A stretch of 64,000 nucleotides of DNA from Shewanella algicola. GTDB taxonomy: Bacteria > Pseudomonadota > Gammaproteobacteria > Enterobacterales > Shewanellaceae. The notes below the pieces were generated by a model. It made no database searches. It saw only the letters and a list, made by a program, of their open reading frames with translations, and was not told where the DNA came from. The translations under genes and the position numbers were made by a program. Positions 19,736-28,589 of the stretch are shown in pieces (position 1 is the stretch's first letter; each line of letters starts with the position of its first letter). The stretch covers positions 62,001-126,000 of the forward strand of contig NZ_BMQI01000005.1 in the NCBI RefSeq assembly GCF_014648035.1, given 5' to 3'.

Positions 19736-20368
19736 GTGGATTTCATGCTTTATATCAAGTTCTTCTTAGGACTGTTAGCGATAATCAATCCGGTAGGGTT
19801 GTTGCCTGTTTTTGTCAGCTTGACGAGCCATCAAACCGAAGTTGAGCGCCAACATACCAATCGGGCCGCTAACTTTGCTGTGGTGGTGATTTTATTGGTG
19901 ACCATGATCGCCGGTCAGCATATTTTGAGTATGTTCAGTATTTCATTGTCAGCATTTCGGATTGCTGGCGGTAGCTTGATTTGTATTATTGCGATGTCGA
20001 TGTTGCAAGGTAAAATCAGTGAGGTAAAACGTAACCAGGAAGAGGATCGTGAGTCTTCTGGAATGGAATCTGTCGCAGTCGTGCCTTTAGCGTTGCCTTT
20101 AATGGCAGGGCCAGGTGCAATTAGTTCGGTTATCGTATTTGCTGCAGAACATAACAAAATGGTTAACTTTATTGGGATGTTTTTAACCATTGTCACTCTA
20201 GGGTTAGTGAGCTGGGGGCTATTTCGTATGGCGCCAGTGTTATTTAAGTTCTTAGGTAAAACCGGCATTAACGTTATTACTCGTCTAATGGGCTTATTGA
20301 TGCTGTCGTTAGGTATTGAAGTGATTTCAGCGGGTGTAAAAGGCTTGTTTCCTACCTTGATTGGATAG
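19736..20368 (+). CDS. MarC/YchE family integral membrane protein
   Basis: 210 residues, six predicted hydrophobic segments, with the family N-terminus LGLLAIINPVGLLPVF and the central PLALPLMAGPGAISSVIV loop in which NP and GPG motifs mirror the two halves of the fold. MarC relatives include the amino-acid transporter SnatA; the name MarC reflects an old, unsupported antibiotic link. The start is a GTG with GAGGG eight bases upstream; the next in-frame ATG (19745) is possible. Substrate unknown. Confidence 0.88.
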   Translation: MDFMLYIKFFLGLLAIINPVGLLPVFVSLTSHQTEVERQHTNRAANFAVVVILLVTMIAGQHILSMFSISLSAFRIAGGSLICIIAMSMLQGKISEVKRNQEEDRESSGMESVAVVPLALPLMAGPGAISSVIVFAAEHNKMVNFIGMFLTIVTLGLVSWGLFRMAPVLFKFLGKTGINVITRLMGLLMLSLGIEVISAGVKGLFPTLIG

Positions 20369-20610
20369 ATTTTGCGTAAGTTGACGAGCAATTGTGCAAA
20401 CGCTTGATCCTGGGGTGATTTAGCTTGACCCGCTATCGGCATTTGCGTAAAGTACCGCACGATTGGCATTACAGCTGCTATTGGGCATTAACGCTTAAAA
20501 CAATGTAATGCTTTATTAAATAGGCAGGTTAGATTAATAACGCGTGTATTTAATGAAAACGAAAAGAATAAATGGATTTGAATATGTAAGGTATTTGAAT
20601 CTACAAAATT

Positions 20611-20700
20611 GGTGAGCTGGCTGAGTGGCTGAAGGCGCACGCCTGGAAAGTGTGTTTAGGTTTATCCCTAACGAGAGTTCGAATCTCTCGCTCACCGCCA
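20611..20700 (+). tRNA. tRNA-Ser (anticodon GGA)
   Basis: Ninety bases including an encoded CCA. The acceptor stem GGTGAGC pairs with the 3' GCTCACC, the T-loop is GTTCGAATC, the anticodon loop CTGGAAA has GGA at 20645-20647, and there is a long class II variable arm. It reads UCC/UCU codons. It stands alone between a MarC-family gene and rhlE. Confidence 0.97.
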
Positions 20701-20705
20701 AATAT

Positions 20706-20735
20706 GAAAAAAGACGTCTTCGGACGTCTTTTTTC
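20706..20735 (+). terminator. Terminator of tRNA-Ser
   Basis: GAAAAAAGACGTC (20706-20718), UUCG tetraloop, GACGTCTTTTTTC (20723-20735), six bases after the tRNA CCA. Confidence 0.95.
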
Positions 20736-20833
20736 ATTTCTAATAAGATAACCTCACTCAAGTGTATTGACCTTTGAGTGAATGCTATACTGACTCCACG
20801 CTATTTTCTGTTCTATTATTGAGTACTCATTTC

Positions 20834-22150
20834 ATGCCATTTTCGACACTTGGATTACGCGACACTATTGTCAAAGCCTTAGCTGAAGTGGGTTACAGCA
20901 ACCCAACGCCTATTCAACAACAAACTATTCCGGTCATTTTACAAGGTAAAAACCTACTTGCCGCAGCACAAACCGGTACCGGTAAAACAGCCAGTTTTGT
21001 GTTGCCAATATTAGAGCGTTTAGCCGACACGCAAACCCAGCGCAAAAAACGTATTCGTGCGCTTATTTTAACGCCAACACGCGAGCTTGCTGTGCAGGTT
21101 CAAAGTAATATCGTTGCGTATGCCAAATATGTTGGAGTGTCATCGTTTGTGATTTACGGTGGTGTTGATGAAAAGCCGCAAAAACAAGCGTTGCTCGACG
21201 GTGTCGACATTTTAGTGGCAACGCCAGGTCGTTTACTTGATTTATACACCCAAAGAGCGGTGCACTTTGACGAGTTAGAAGTGTTAGTGCTTGATGAAGC
21301 TGACCGCATGTTAGACATGGGCTTTATTGAAGACATCAATAAAATCATTGATAAACTGCCATCAGAACGTCAAAGCTTGTTATTTTCGGCGACGTTATCA
21401 AATCAAGTCCGTGCTTTGGCAAAAACCGCCATTCATCGTCCAGTAGAAATCTCGGTCATTGCTGATAAAAGCTCTGCACCTAAAATTTCGCAATGGTTAA
21501 CCACGGTCGATAAAGACAAAAAATCAGCATTGTTGAGTCATTTGATTAAAACCCAAGCCTGGGATCAAGCGCTTATTTTTATTGAAACTAAGCAAGGCGC
21601 TGCCAAGTTAGTCAGTCAACTGGAAAAACGCGATATTGAGGCTGAATGCATACACAGTGGCCGTAGCCAACCTGTACGTGAACAAATTCTTGCTGATTTT
21701 AAATCTGGTAAAATTCAATACTTGGTCGCAACGGGTATTGCATCGCGTGGTATTGATATTGACGATCTTTCACGAGTCATAAACTACGATTTACCGTATC
21801 CAGCTGATGATTACATTCATCGCATTGGTCGTACCGGCCGTGCTGGTGCTGTCGGTGAGGCAATATCCTTTGTCTCTAAAGATGATTTTAAAAACCTCTG
21901 TATGATTGAAAGCCGTTTAGGTCATTTGCTAGAACGTAAAGTGATTGACGGCTTTGAGCCGAAAAAGCCAGTACCTGAGTCTATCCTCAACTACATGCCT
22001 AAAAGTCGTCAAAATAAGTCCAAAACGCAGGATGAAAGGCCGACCTTAAGTTTAGGTAAATCTAAAAGTGACAGTAAAGACTTTAGAAAAGCCAAAACCC
22101 AGAAAGCACCAGTAAAAAAAGGCCCAAAGCCTAATCCGTGGAATCTATAA
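20834..22150 (+). CDS. rhlE: DEAD-box RNA helicase, RhlE type
   Basis: ATP-dependent RNA helicase of 438 residues. It has an F-x-x-L-G-L Q-motif start, Walker A AQTGTGKT, Ia PTRELAVQV, DEAD box VLDEADRMLDMGF, SAT (LLFSATLS), and C-terminal motifs ATGIASRGIDID and HRIGRTGRAG. A Lys-rich ~70-residue tail (KSRQNKSKTQDE onward) probably binds RNA. RhlE members act in ribosome assembly and the RNA degradosome, often in the cold. The ATG at 20834 begins the conserved domain; an in-frame extension to 20774 lacks support. Confidence 0.93.
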   Translation: MPFSTLGLRDTIVKALAEVGYSNPTPIQQQTIPVILQGKNLLAAAQTGTGKTASFVLPILERLADTQTQRKKRIRALILTPTRELAVQVQSNIVAYAKYVGVSSFVIYGGVDEKPQKQALLDGVDILVATPGRLLDLYTQRAVHFDELEVLVLDEADRMLDMGFIEDINKIIDKLPSERQSLLFSATLSNQVRALAKTAIHRPVEISVIADKSSAPKISQWLTTVDKDKKSALLSHLIKTQAWDQALIFIETKQGAAKLVSQLEKRDIEAECIHSGRSQPVREQILADFKSGKIQYLVATGIASRGIDIDDLSRVINYDLPYPADDYIHRIGRTGRAGAVGEAISFVSKDDFKNLCMIESRLGHLLERKVIDGFEPKKPVPESILNYMPKSRQNKSKTQDERPTLSLGKSKSDSKDFRKAKTQKAPVKKGPKPNPWNL

Positions 22151-22155
22151 GCTTA

Positions 22156-22302
22156 TTACTTTTTGGCGAAACCTTTACTCATAAAGCGCTTATACATTAA
22201 GCGCTTTATTGATGTTGCTGTAACTCGTGGTTTTGTTGATAGGCAAGGGCTGTTATCTGGCAATACCATGCGCAATGCGTGTGGTACAACTTCAAAGTGC
22301 AT
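22156..22302 (-). CDS. Candidate 48-residue protein convergent with rhlE
   Basis: ATG at 22302 reading MHFEVVPHALRMVLPDNSP, ending in a very basic tail (SIKRLMYKRFMSKGFAKK). The open frame continues upstream of this ATG (HLSLWQAIHKQ) to a TGA with no other clear start, so it could be a shortened remnant. No convincing ribosome site. Its 3' part overlaps the hairpin at 22181-22209. Not recognised. Confidence 0.25.
   Translation of the reverse strand: MHFEVVPHALRMVLPDNSPCLSTKPRVTATSIKRLMYKRFMSKGFAKK
22181..22209. terminator. Hairpin downstream of rhlE
   Basis: ATAAAGCGCTTA (22181-22192), loop TACAT, TAAGCGCTTTAT (22198-22209). The stem is strong but no T-run follows on either strand, so termination is uncertain. 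Confidence 0.5.
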
Positions 22303-22658
22303 TTGTTTGTGTATGGCTTGCCACAGGCTTAAATGAAAGTTATCGCTAATGATTCAAAGTGCCGATGACCCTTGCAAAGTGATTTTTGCCTAGATTGCGA
22401 TAGCATCCAATCGCCACGATTTACCTCTCCAGCAATTCACTCAATAAAGATCAATTGCACCTCATAATTCGTTGACGGAATAAGTATTTTTTTGTGTCAC
22501 AAAAGATGTCAAATTGCTGCAAAACATCAATGAACATGGTTAACTATATCAAGAGTAAAAATCATTTAAGGCTTTGGCGTTAACTGGATGGTTAACGTCA
22601 TTAAACAACGATTAAATCGCAATCAAAAATACAAAAACAATAAATTTAGGGATATAAA
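22303..22658. other. Upstream region of the DUF885 lipoprotein gene
   Basis: Non-coding as far as can be seen. A 15-base palindrome TTTTGTG-T-CACAAAA lies at 22490-22504, about 155 bases before the next gene, and could be a regulator site. The final 60 bases are A/T-rich. Confidence 0.35.
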
Positions 22659-24458
22659 ATGAACAAAGCATTATTGCCTTTAGCTGTCTCTTTGGCACTA
22701 ACAAGTTTGCTAGGCTGTAGCGACAATCAAGCGAGCGTTGCGACAGAGCAAACGCCTGCAGTAAAAGACGTTACCTCAGTTGTTGCCCCAAAAGCGGTAG
22801 ACTTTAACCAATATTCACAACAGTTTATCGATGATTTATGGGCGCTGTCACCAACATGGGCACTTTACAGTGGTAAACATGTTAACGATGGTTATCTTGA
22901 TATTCCCAATAAACAAAGCCGTGCCAACACCATGGCTTTTGTCGACAAGCAACAAACTGGCCTTGCCCAATTTGATCCACTGACATTAACCCCTAATCAA
23001 CAGATAGATTATAAATTGTTGGTTAATCTCGTGGAGTCGATGAAATGGGACGTTCAAAGTTTTAAAAGCTGGCAGTGGGATCCATCAAACTATAATGTGG
23101 CTGGCGGTTTTGCCCAAATTATTAATGAAGACTTTGCCCCGCTTGATGAACGCCTAGCGTCTGTGATTGCCCGCCTTGAAAATGTGCCAGCTTATTATGA
23201 AGCGGCCAGAGCAAATATTAGTGACCCAACCCTTGAGCATACGCAATTAGCGATAATGCAAAACCAAGGTGCGTTTTCGGTATTGTCTGATGCACTAGTC
23301 AAGCAAGTGGCAGACTCAGGCTTAACCTCTGAACAAAAAGCGCTGTTTAGTGCGCGCTTTGATGCGGCAACCGCGGCAATTACCCAACATATTGAGTGGT
23401 TAACTGAGCTTGAAGCCAAGCTCACCAAAGACGGTGCACGTGATTTTCGTATTGGTGAAACCCTATACGAAGAAAAGTTTGCTTTTGATATTCAGTCAGG
23501 CATGACAGCAAAACAGTTATATGACAAAGCCATAGCAGATAAAAATCAAATCCAGCAAGAAATGGCTAAAATCACCTCAAAAATTTGGTCAAAATACATC
23601 GACACACCAAAACCTGCAGATGACAAAGTGGCGATTCGTCAGTTAATCGATGTGCTATCAGCAAAACATGTTAAGCGTGAAAACTTTGTTGAAGAAGTGC
23701 GTAAACAAATCCCTGAACTGATCAAATTCGTCAACGACAAGCAACTCGTTACCCTTGACCCAAATAAACCATTAATAGTACGTGAAACACCTGAGTACAT
23801 GCGCGGGTTTGCAGGAGCGTCTATTAGCGCACCAGGGCCATATGATCAAGGCGGTAATACCTACTATAACGTGTCGCCATTAGATAGCATGAGCGATGAG
23901 TCAGCCGAAAGTTATTTACGTGAATATAACCATTGGATTTTGCAGGTTCTGAATATTCACGAGGCAATCCCTGGCCATTACACCCAGCTTGTATACTCGA
24001 ATCAATCTCCAAGTTTAGTCAAAAGCTTGTTTGGAAATGGTGCCATGATTGAAGGTTGGGCGGTGTACACAGAGCGCATGATGCTCGAAGAGGGCTATGG
24101 CGATTTTGAACCTGAAATGTGGTTAATGTATTACAAATGGAACCTGCGAGTAATATGTAACACCATCTTAGATTACGGCATTCAGGTTAAAGGCATGGGT
24201 GAACAAGAGGTGATAAACCTACTTGAAAACGAAGCCTTCCAACAACGTGCTGAGGCAGAAGGTAAATGGCGCCGTGCAACATTAAGCCAGGTGCAGCTTA
24301 CTAGCTATTATGCGGGTTATCGTGAAATTTATGATTTCCGTGAGCAGCAAAAAACCAAGTTAGGCGACGATTTTGACTTAAAGCAGTTCCATGAACAGTT
24401 TTTAAGCTATGGCAGTGCTCCGGTGAAGTTCATTAAACAGTTAATGACCGAGAAGTAA
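22659..24458 (+). CDS. DUF885 family lipoprotein (predicted zinc peptidase)
   Basis: 599 residues beginning with a lipoprotein signal, lipobox LLGC with Cys at about residue 20, so anchored to a membrane facing the periplasm. The DUF885 catalytic region is intact: NIHEAIPGHYTQL (an HExxxGH-like metal motif) then EGWAVYTERMMLEEGY, which usually supplies the further Glu ligand. Family members are predicted metallopeptidases of poorly known substrate. Together with the S9 peptidase 3 kb upstream it suggests extracytoplasmic peptide breakdown. Terminator follows. Confidence 0.88.
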   Translation: MNKALLPLAVSLALTSLLGCSDNQASVATEQTPAVKDVTSVVAPKAVDFNQYSQQFIDDLWALSPTWALYSGKHVNDGYLDIPNKQSRANTMAFVDKQQTGLAQFDPLTLTPNQQIDYKLLVNLVESMKWDVQSFKSWQWDPSNYNVAGGFAQIINEDFAPLDERLASVIARLENVPAYYEAARANISDPTLEHTQLAIMQNQGAFSVLSDALVKQVADSGLTSEQKALFSARFDAATAAITQHIEWLTELEAKLTKDGARDFRIGETLYEEKFAFDIQSGMTAKQLYDKAIADKNQIQQEMAKITSKIWSKYIDTPKPADDKVAIRQLIDVLSAKHVKRENFVEEVRKQIPELIKFVNDKQLVTLDPNKPLIVRETPEYMRGFAGASISAPGPYDQGGNTYYNVSPLDSMSDESAESYLREYNHWILQVLNIHEAIPGHYTQLVYSNQSPSLVKSLFGNGAMIEGWAVYTERMMLEEGYGDFEPEMWLMYYKWNLRVICNTILDYGIQVKGMGEQEVINLLENEAFQQRAEAEGKWRRATLSQVQLTSYYAGYREIYDFREQQKTKLGDDFDLKQFHEQFLSYGSAPVKFIKQLMTEK

Positions 24459-24481
24459 TTATCAATTTAAAGAACGTAAAC

Positions 24482-24509
24482 AAAATGGCCTGATATTTCA
24501 GGCCATTTT
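24482..24509 (+). terminator. Terminator of the DUF885 gene
   Basis: AAAATGGCCTGA (24482-24493), loop TATT, TCAGGCCATTTT (24498-24509). Confidence 0.85.
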
Positions 24510-24612
24510 CATATCTGCCCCCAAATTTGCTAAGAATGTGATATTGCTACATGGCCTGCTGTTAATAGTTATGATAACCTAAATAGAAATCGTTATCATT
24601 AAGTGGTTTGCA

Positions 24613-25272
24613 ATGAAACAAATTCTATTAATTGATCTACATTCAGCGTCTCATGAGTTATTTCATCAACTTACAGCGCAAGGGTACTACGTCCATCAAG
24701 TCAATAATGCCTTTGATGCGTTGATCAAAATGGAAACCTTAACCCTAGAAGCCATTTTATTAGACTTTGCCGTACCCAAAATGGATTCCTTTTGGTTGTT
24801 AATCGCACGGCGAGCACCTACACCTATTATTGTCATTGCTGATGCGAATAGTGAACTAGAGCGTATTAATGCATTAGAGCTAGGTGCAGATGATTACTTA
24901 AGTCAACCAGTCAATGTACGTGAATTACAATTACGCCTCAATATCCTCAAACGTCGCACTCAAATACCTGTTAATGATATCACTGAGCAGCAGGTACGTT
25001 TTGATGATGTTAATTACACTGTGCACCTGGTTGATAAACCATTAATACTCACTCAAACAGAGTATCGCTTGTTTAAATATTTATATGAGCGCCAGGGGGT
25101 TGTGGTGACAAAAGCTGAATTACAGCAACGTGTTTTACATAAAGAACTCGGTCGATTTGATCGAAATTTAGACATGCATATCAGTAATACCCGACGTAAA
25201 TTAGTTAAAGGTAATTTACCTCGCGATTTAATCAATACCGTCAGAGGGCAAGGGTACAGCTTTAGTTTTTAA
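24613..25272 (+). CDS. OmpR-type response regulator with degenerate receiver
   Basis: 219 residues: a receiver domain (1-115) and a winged-helix DNA-binding domain (about 125-219, LTQTEYRLFKYLYERQGVVV, DMHISNTRRKL, TVRGQGYSF). The phospho-acceptor Asp is present (Asp51 in AILLDFAVP). However, the second acidic-pocket residue is Leu9 (IDLHS instead of DD), the switch Thr/Ser is Ala76, and the invariant Lys is Gln98 (YLSQPV instead of YLTKPF). No histidine kinase gene is adjacent. It probably acts as an atypical regulator controlled by something other than normal phosphotransfer, or by level. Genes regulated are unknown. Confidence 0.9.
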   Translation: MKQILLIDLHSASHELFHQLTAQGYYVHQVNNAFDALIKMETLTLEAILLDFAVPKMDSFWLLIARRAPTPIIVIADANSELERINALELGADDYLSQPVNVRELQLRLNILKRRTQIPVNDITEQQVRFDDVNYTVHLVDKPLILTQTEYRLFKYLYERQGVVVTKAELQQRVLHKELGRFDRNLDMHISNTRRKLVKGNLPRDLINTVRGQGYSFSF

Positions 25273-25556
25273 AGGTTCACAGCAATAGCCGCATTTGGTA
25301 AGCTATGACGCATAAAATAAGGCATATAAACAGAGTTCGGGATAATAAACGCATTTCAAACAGCCCTTTGTCCTGCTAACAACGATGAATCGACTTGTAA
25401 TTGGTTAGCTATTGTTGCGTCAATTCACCTTATTAGCTTAACAAATGACTAGCTTGAAAGTGAGGTTGGTTAATATGCTGATGTTAAATAGCATAACTTC
25501 ATGCCTTATACCGATTCAGGTTAAATTTTAGCGCAAGCAATTAAAGGAACATCCTA

Positions 25557-26681
25557 ATGCGGATCACTGCAAACTTTGACGGTGGCAATATTAACGTCAT
25601 CAATATCGATAAACACGATGATATTCAACTCGCTATTCGTCCTGATTTTGGCGATGAATTTTATCAGTGGTTCAACTTCCGTTTAGAAGGTGAGGTCGGT
25701 CAGACCTACACCATGAATATCCTTAATGCAGGCAGCGCATCTTATCCAGCAGGTTGGGAAGACTATCAAGCGGTGGCCAGTTATGACCGAGCAACATGGT
25801 TTAGACTGCCAACGCAATATGAGAATGGCGTATTAACCATTCAAGCGGAACTAGATTGTGAAGCTATTCAAATTGCTTACTTTGCCCCATATAGCTACGA
25901 ACGTCATTTAGATCTGATCAGTGAAGTACAGCTTCACCCAGCAGTGAGCTTAGAGCATTTAGGCTTAACCTTAGATGGCCGTGACATGAGCTTACTTAAA
26001 ATTGGTGACGGTAACCCAGAGAAGAAAAATATTTGGATTACCGCACGCCAGCATCCAGGCGAAACCATGGCCGAATGGTTAGTTGAAGGCTTACTGAACC
26101 GTTTACTCGACGGTGATTGCCCAACGTCTAAAGCACTGTTAGACAAAGCTAACTTTTATATTGTACCTAACATGAACCCAGACGGAAGCGCACGTGGCCA
26201 CTTACGTACTAATGCTGTGGGCACCAACTTAAACCGTGAATGGCAAACGCCAAGTCTAGAAAAAAGCCCAGAAGTGTATTACGTAGTGAACAAAATGCAC
26301 CAAACAGGCGTAGATCTATTTTACGATGTGCATGGTGATGAAGGTTTACCTTATGTGTTTTTAGCCGGCTGTGAAGGTGTGCCAAACTTTACTGACAAAA
26401 TGGCCGCATTGCAGCAGCAGTTTGTGAGTGCGTTAACCATTGCCAGTGCAGATTTCCAAACACAGTTTGGCTATGACAAAGACGAGCCAGGTAAAGCGAA
26501 TTTAACCGTGGGTTCTAACTGGGTTGCAAATACGTTCTCGTGTTTATCAAATACATTAGAAATGCCATTTAAAGATAATGCGAACTTAGCTGACCCATTC
26601 GTTGGTTGGTCTCCTGAGCGCAGCATTTATTTAGGCGAAGCGTCGTTAGTGGCCATGTTGGCCGTTGTCGACAGCTTATAA
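25557..26681 (+). CDS. M14-family zinc carboxypeptidase (cytosolic carboxypeptidase-like)
   Basis: 374 residues, no signal peptide. An N-terminal beta-rich domain (1-120) precedes the M14 catalytic domain: zinc ligands His166 and Glu169 in ARQHPGETMAEW and His259 in FYDVHGDEG, the substrate region PNMNPDGSARGHLRTNAVGT, and a catalytic-Glu segment SNTLEMPF. The N-domain plus M14 arrangement matches the Nna1/AGBL cytosolic carboxypeptidase group, whose eukaryotic members remove C-terminal glutamates. The bacterial substrate is unknown. AAGGAAC precedes the start. The following zinc-ribbon gene starts 31 bases later. Confidence 0.9.
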   Translation: MRITANFDGGNINVINIDKHDDIQLAIRPDFGDEFYQWFNFRLEGEVGQTYTMNILNAGSASYPAGWEDYQAVASYDRATWFRLPTQYENGVLTIQAELDCEAIQIAYFAPYSYERHLDLISEVQLHPAVSLEHLGLTLDGRDMSLLKIGDGNPEKKNIWITARQHPGETMAEWLVEGLLNRLLDGDCPTSKALLDKANFYIVPNMNPDGSARGHLRTNAVGTNLNREWQTPSLEKSPEVYYVVNKMHQTGVDLFYDVHGDEGLPYVFLAGCEGVPNFTDKMAALQQQFVSALTIASADFQTQFGYDKDEPGKANLTVGSNWVANTFSCLSNTLEMPFKDNANLADPFVGWSPERSIYLGEASLVAMLAVVDSL

Positions 26682-26712
26682 TCATTTAGTTGATATAGCA
26701 GGTATTATCATC

Positions 26713-27030
26713 ATGGCGTTAATTGCATGCCCTAAATGTCAAAAGCGTATTTCTAGTCAGGCTAAACAATGTCCACATTGCAAAACAGATTTGACTGGAA
26801 ACACCGAATCATTAGCTGTTATTAGCCACATCGAGCGATCAAACAGTTTAATGAATCAGAGCTTTATCTATTTAACCTTGTTTATTGCAGGTGTGGTGGT
26901 GTGGTTCTGGGGCGGCGAGCCTGCTCAAGGTTTAACGTCATACATTGCTATTGCAAGTTTTGTTGCAGGGTTTACAGGTTACTTGATTACTCGAGTCAGA
27001 ATTGTGTTACATAAACGGAAGTCAGTATGA
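26713..27030 (+). CDS. Small zinc-ribbon membrane protein
   Basis: 105 residues. An N-terminal zinc ribbon with two CxxC pairs (CPKCQKRISSQAKQCPHCKT) is followed by two hydrophobic spans (about residues 55-75 and 80-97). The ATG at 26713 starts just before the ribbon; an in-frame upstream ATG inside the carboxypeptidase gene is unlikely. Its stop overlaps the yeaC start by four bases (ATGA), so the two are translationally coupled. Function unknown; such proteins are often annotated zinc-ribbon domain-containing. Confidence 0.8.
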   Translation: MALIACPKCQKRISSQAKQCPHCKTDLTGNTESLAVISHIERSNSLMNQSFIYLTLFIAGVVVWFWGGEPAQGLTSYIAIASFVAGFTGYLITRVRIVLHKRKSV

Positions 27031-27308
27031 ACGATATCAATAAAGTCATTGATGAAATGCCAGAAGAAGTGTACCAGCGTTTACTGTCTGCTACAGAACT
27101 CGGTAAATGGGATGACGGTACAGTGTTGACTGAGCAACAACGTGAGTCAACACTACAAGTGGTAATGATGTATCAAGCGCGCAAGCTTAAGCAAACCGAG
27201 CACTTTACCATTGCTGCAGGCGGCAACATTAACGAATTGTCTAAATCTGAATTAAAAAAGCAGTTTAAAGGCGAAGCGATTGCTGAATTTAAAGAATCTG
27301 ATTTATAA
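27027..27308 (+). CDS. yeaC: YeaC-like DUF1315 protein
   Basis: 93 residues matching the YeaC/DUF1315 family: VIDEMPEEVYQRLLSATELGKW, LTEQQRESTLQVVMMYQA and a charged C-terminus. Cytoplasmic, biochemical role unknown. Translationally coupled to the zinc-ribbon membrane gene by an ATGA overlap. Confidence 0.85.
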   Translation: MNDINKVIDEMPEEVYQRLLSATELGKWDDGTVLTEQQRESTLQVVMMYQARKLKQTEHFTIAAGGNINELSKSELKKQFKGEAIAEFKESDL

Positions 27309-27338
27309 GTTTGTGTGAAAATATTTGAACAAAAGAAC

Positions 27339-27370
27339 AAAAAAGCGAACCGTTTGGTTCGCTTTTTTTT
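27339..27370. terminator. Bidirectional terminator between yeaC and ansA
   Basis: GCGAACC (27345-27351), loop GTTT, GGTTCGC (27356-27362), with A6 before and T8 after, so it can end both converging transcripts. Confidence 0.95.
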
Positions 27371-27406
27371 TGTTTTTAAAGATAACAAAGTAAATAAGTT
27401 AATATA

Positions 27407-28420
27407 TTATCCTTCGGTGAGTTCACCCACTAGATTTTGCTGCATACGTTGCTTTATCTGATTGGGTGTCAAACCAATTGATAGCAAATAATGCAATTTA
27501 GCTAATGCCGCTTCAATGGTCATGTCAGCACCACTTATCACCCCAGCTTGCGCTAACGCATTACCCGTCGCGTAACCGCCCATATTCACTTTACCTTGGA
27601 AACATTGTGTTAAGTTAACCAGCACAATTCCGCGTTCATCAGCTTGTTTTAAAGTGTCCAACAAGTTTTTATCTTGTGGGGCATTACCTACCCCAAAGGT
27701 CAGCATGATCAGGGCTTTCACTGGCTGCTGTAAAATATTCATAAAGATTTCGGTCGAAATACCCGGATATAAGGTCACCACACCGACAGGTTGCGGGCTA
27801 ATGGTGACTACTTCAAGCGGTTGATCAGTTGGTGCGCTGATTTTACCCGCTTTAATGTTTATCTTAATACCTGCCTCTAATAATATCGGAAAATTAGGCG
27901 AAGCAAAGGCATCGAAACCATCGGCATGCGCTTTGGTAGAGCGGTTACCACGGAATAATTTATTGTTAAAAAATAAACAGACTTCTGCCACAGGATAATT
28001 AGCGGCAATGTATAACGAATTAAGTAAATTGGTTTGTCCGTCTGAGCGCAGCTGCGCTAGTGGGATTTGCGAACCCGTGACAATAACTGGTTTGGATAAA
28101 CCTTGCAGCATAAACGACAATGCAGATGCGGTGTAAGCCATGGTGTCAGTGCCATGCAAAATCACAAAGCCATCGTATTTGTCATAATTTGCATGAATAT
28201 CATTGGCAATCATTTGCCAGTCTGTAGGGGCCATGTTTGACGAGTCAATCAGTGGGCTATATTCATGGATGACAAAAGAAGGCATTTCGTCATGGTAAAA
28301 CTCAGGCATCGATTGAACACAATCCGTTAAAAAACCTGCTACAGGCACAAAGCCATTAGCTGTTTTTTGCATACCGATGGTACCGCCAGTGTAAGCTACG
28401 TAGATAGAACGTTCTGTCAT
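27407..28420 (-). CDS. ansA: L-asparaginase, type I (cytoplasmic)
   Basis: Hydrolyses asparagine to aspartate and ammonia. 337 residues without a signal peptide, typical of AnsA. Catalytic threonines are in YTGGTIGMQ (about residue 12) and the HGTDTMAYTASAL segment, and VTGSQIPLAQLRSDGQTN is characteristic. It lies downstream of sppA on the same strand, an arrangement shared with other gammaproteobacteria, but a terminator separates them. Confidence 0.95.
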   Translation of the reverse strand: MTERSIYVAYTGGTIGMQKTANGFVPVAGFLTDCVQSMPEFYHDEMPSFVIHEYSPLIDSSNMAPTDWQMIANDIHANYDKYDGFVILHGTDTMAYTASALSFMLQGLSKPVIVTGSQIPLAQLRSDGQTNLLNSLYIAANYPVAEVCLFFNNKLFRGNRSTKAHADGFDAFASPNFPILLEAGIKINIKAGKISAPTDQPLEVVTISPQPVGVVTLYPGISTEIFMNILQQPVKALIMLTFGVGNAPQDKNLLDTLKQADERGIVLVNLTQCFQGKVNMGGYATGNALAQAGVISGADMTIEAALAKLHYLLSIGLTPNQIKQRMQQNLVGELTEG

Positions 28421-28492
28421 GAAGTGTGTACTCTAAAGAGACTGGTATTGAAGATAATGCAAATTATACGAGTTTATTTACACATCCCCAAT

Positions 28493-28520
28493 AAAAAAGC
28501 CTGCAAAGCAGGCTTTTTTT
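28493..28520 (-). terminator. Terminator between sppA and ansA
   Basis: AAAAAAGCCTGC (28493-28504), loop AAA, GCAGGCTTTTTT (28508-28519). Symmetric; on the minus strand it lies 70 bases after the sppA stop. Confidence 0.9.
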
Positions 28521-28589
28521 GAATAATCTTCATATTGGTTAAAAATATCAATCATTCACATTGCGCAAATTATTGCGTTAACACAGCGA

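Noticed and set aside
19915-20469. 184-codon minus-strand frame
   Set aside because: Lies antisense to the MarC-family gene with its clear membrane signature; no ribosome site, and the protein looks like a reverse-frame shadow.
20534-20761. 75-codon minus-strand frame
   Set aside because: It is the reverse translation of tRNA-Ser and its terminator.
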